6,090 nucleotides of DNA, from assembly GCA_902478885.1 (NCBI GenBank), contig CABSMS010000106.1, positions 1 through 6,090 on the forward strand, written 5' to 3'. The notes under the pieces are model-generated. The model had not been told where the DNA came from. It did no database searches and was given only the letters and a program-made list of their open reading frames with translations. Source of the DNA: an uncultured Collinsella sp. Its GTDB lineage: Bacteria > Actinomycetota > Coriobacteriia > Coriobacteriales > Coriobacteriaceae. Each line of letters opens with the position of its first letter. The first letter of the stretch is position 1. The position numbers and the translations under genes were made by a program. Below, piece by piece: positions 5,777-6,090 of this stretch.

Positions 5777-5812
5777 AAAATATAGGGGCGCAGAACGGTA
5801 TTCCGCGCCCCT
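5777..5812 (-). terminator. Intrinsic terminator of the surface-protein gene
   Basis: On the minus strand AGGGGCGC (5812-5805) pairs perfectly with GCGCCCCT (5791-5784), and the stem extends by GAA/TTC beyond one mismatch with a 5-nt loop. ATATTTT (5783-5777) follows. It begins 32 bases after the stop codon at 5845. On the plus strand there is no T-run after the stem, so it mainly serves the minus strand. Confidence 0.8.
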
Positions 5813-5844
5813 GATTGAGCCTATGCGTCTGAAAGCCAGCTTGC

Positions 5845-6065
5845 CTATTCGCTATCGTCCCCAGCGTTTTCGCGGTCACTGGCAAGCATTGCCGCGCCGG
5901 CGACCGTTGTCGCCACGGCGGCGGCAGCGAGCCCGGCGGCAATGCCAGAGTTGTCGCCTGTGCCGGCAAGCTTTTCGCCTGAGCCCTTGCGCTTGTTGCC
6001 CTTGTCGTTCTTGTCGGCGCCGCCTGCGTTGGTGCCGTTGCCGTTGCCGTCGCCGGTGTCCGTAG
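5845..6065 (-). CDS. C-terminal fragment of a sortase-anchored surface protein (LAGTG sorting signal)
   Basis: Only the last 72 complete codons are present; the 5' part is cut off by the adapter at 6066, so no start exists in this window. The frame reads TDTGDGNGNGTNAGGADK, then a basic Lys/Gly linker (KGNKRKGSGEK), then LAGTG (codons 5970-5956) with D following, a hydrophobic stretch from about SGIAAGLAAAA to GAAML, and the tail ASDRENAGDDSE. This is the three-part cell-wall sorting signal: pentapeptide, membrane span, short tail. LAxTG in place of LPxTG is the form reported for class E sortases of high-GC Gram-positives. The Gly/Asn/Asp region is a flexible wall-spanning linker. The tail is unusual in being mostly acidic with a single Arg. 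What the missing ectodomain does cannot be told. Confidence 0.85.
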
Positions 6066-6090
6066 CTGTCTCTTATACACATCTGACGCT
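6066..6090. other. Tn5 mosaic-end / Nextera adapter remnant (right end)
   Basis: CTGTCTCTTATACACATCT (6066-6084) is the complete 19-bp Tn5 mosaic end, and the following GACGCT matches the start of the Nextera i5-side adapter. This is library sequence; the genome stops at 6065. Confidence 0.98.

Noticed and set aside
5775..6082. Minus-strand frames of 101 and 68 codons beginning near the right end
   Set aside because: Their start codons lie in adapter sequence and the proteins are Arg/Gln/Pro-rich shadows of the sorting-signal frame.
1..6090. A composite Tn5-like transposon bounded by inverted mosaic ends
   Set aside because: The right end continues into synthetic adapter bases, there is no transposase, and the 9 bases inside each end (17-25 and 6057-6065) do not match. 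It is a library artefact.
1..6090. CRISPR array, tRNA or rRNA genes
   Set aside because: I saw no regularly spaced direct repeats with unique spacers, no cloverleaf with the usual T-loop bases and no rRNA segment on either strand.

Overview
The window reads as a GC-rich Gram-positive genome. A class Coriobacteriia member, perhaps Collinsella-like, is my best guess. It rests on GC-rich coding with AT-rich promoter islands, a lone LAxTG-type sorting signal and actinobacterial-style Thr-x-Val motifs on a membrane protein; no marker gene fixes it. Both ends are library adapter: Tn5 mosaic-end/Nextera sequence lies at 1-16 and 6066-6090. The real genomic insert is therefore 17-6065, and both edges are artificial breaks.

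Layout, left to right. (1) 52-1041 (+) is a single-pass membrane protein with a disordered cytoplasmic N-terminus carrying three TxV motifs, a PASTA-like outer domain and a heptad-repeat tail. (2) 1054-2235 (-), convergent with it, is a cation diffusion facilitator, probably a manganese exporter, whose cytoplasmic domain appears duplicated. (3) 2236-2452 is a divergent control region with two separate perfect dyads. (4) 2453-3790 (+) is a cytoplasmic protein with two identically spaced zinc ribbons. (5) 3791-4185 has no intact gene. It holds a hairpin, a possible small structured RNA ending in a good intrinsic terminator (3871-4008), and on the minus strand a frameshifted remnant of a CBS domain. 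(6) 4186-5235 (-) is a full-length YhcG/DUF1016-type PD-(D/E)xK nuclease. (7) 5405-5674 (+), divergent from it, is a small PH-like domain protein. (8) 5845-6065 (-) is the C-terminal end of a sortase-anchored surface protein cut by the adapter, followed by its terminator at 5777-5812.

The genes do not form one pathway; the alternating strands suggest mostly single-gene transcription units. The parts most worth a second look are the possible RNA at 3871-4008, the CBS remnant abutting the orphan nuclease (a likely insertion or decay boundary), the duplicated metal-transporter C-domain, and the membrane protein whose motifs suggest Ser/Thr-kinase/FHA signalling. I see no clear multi-gene novel system.
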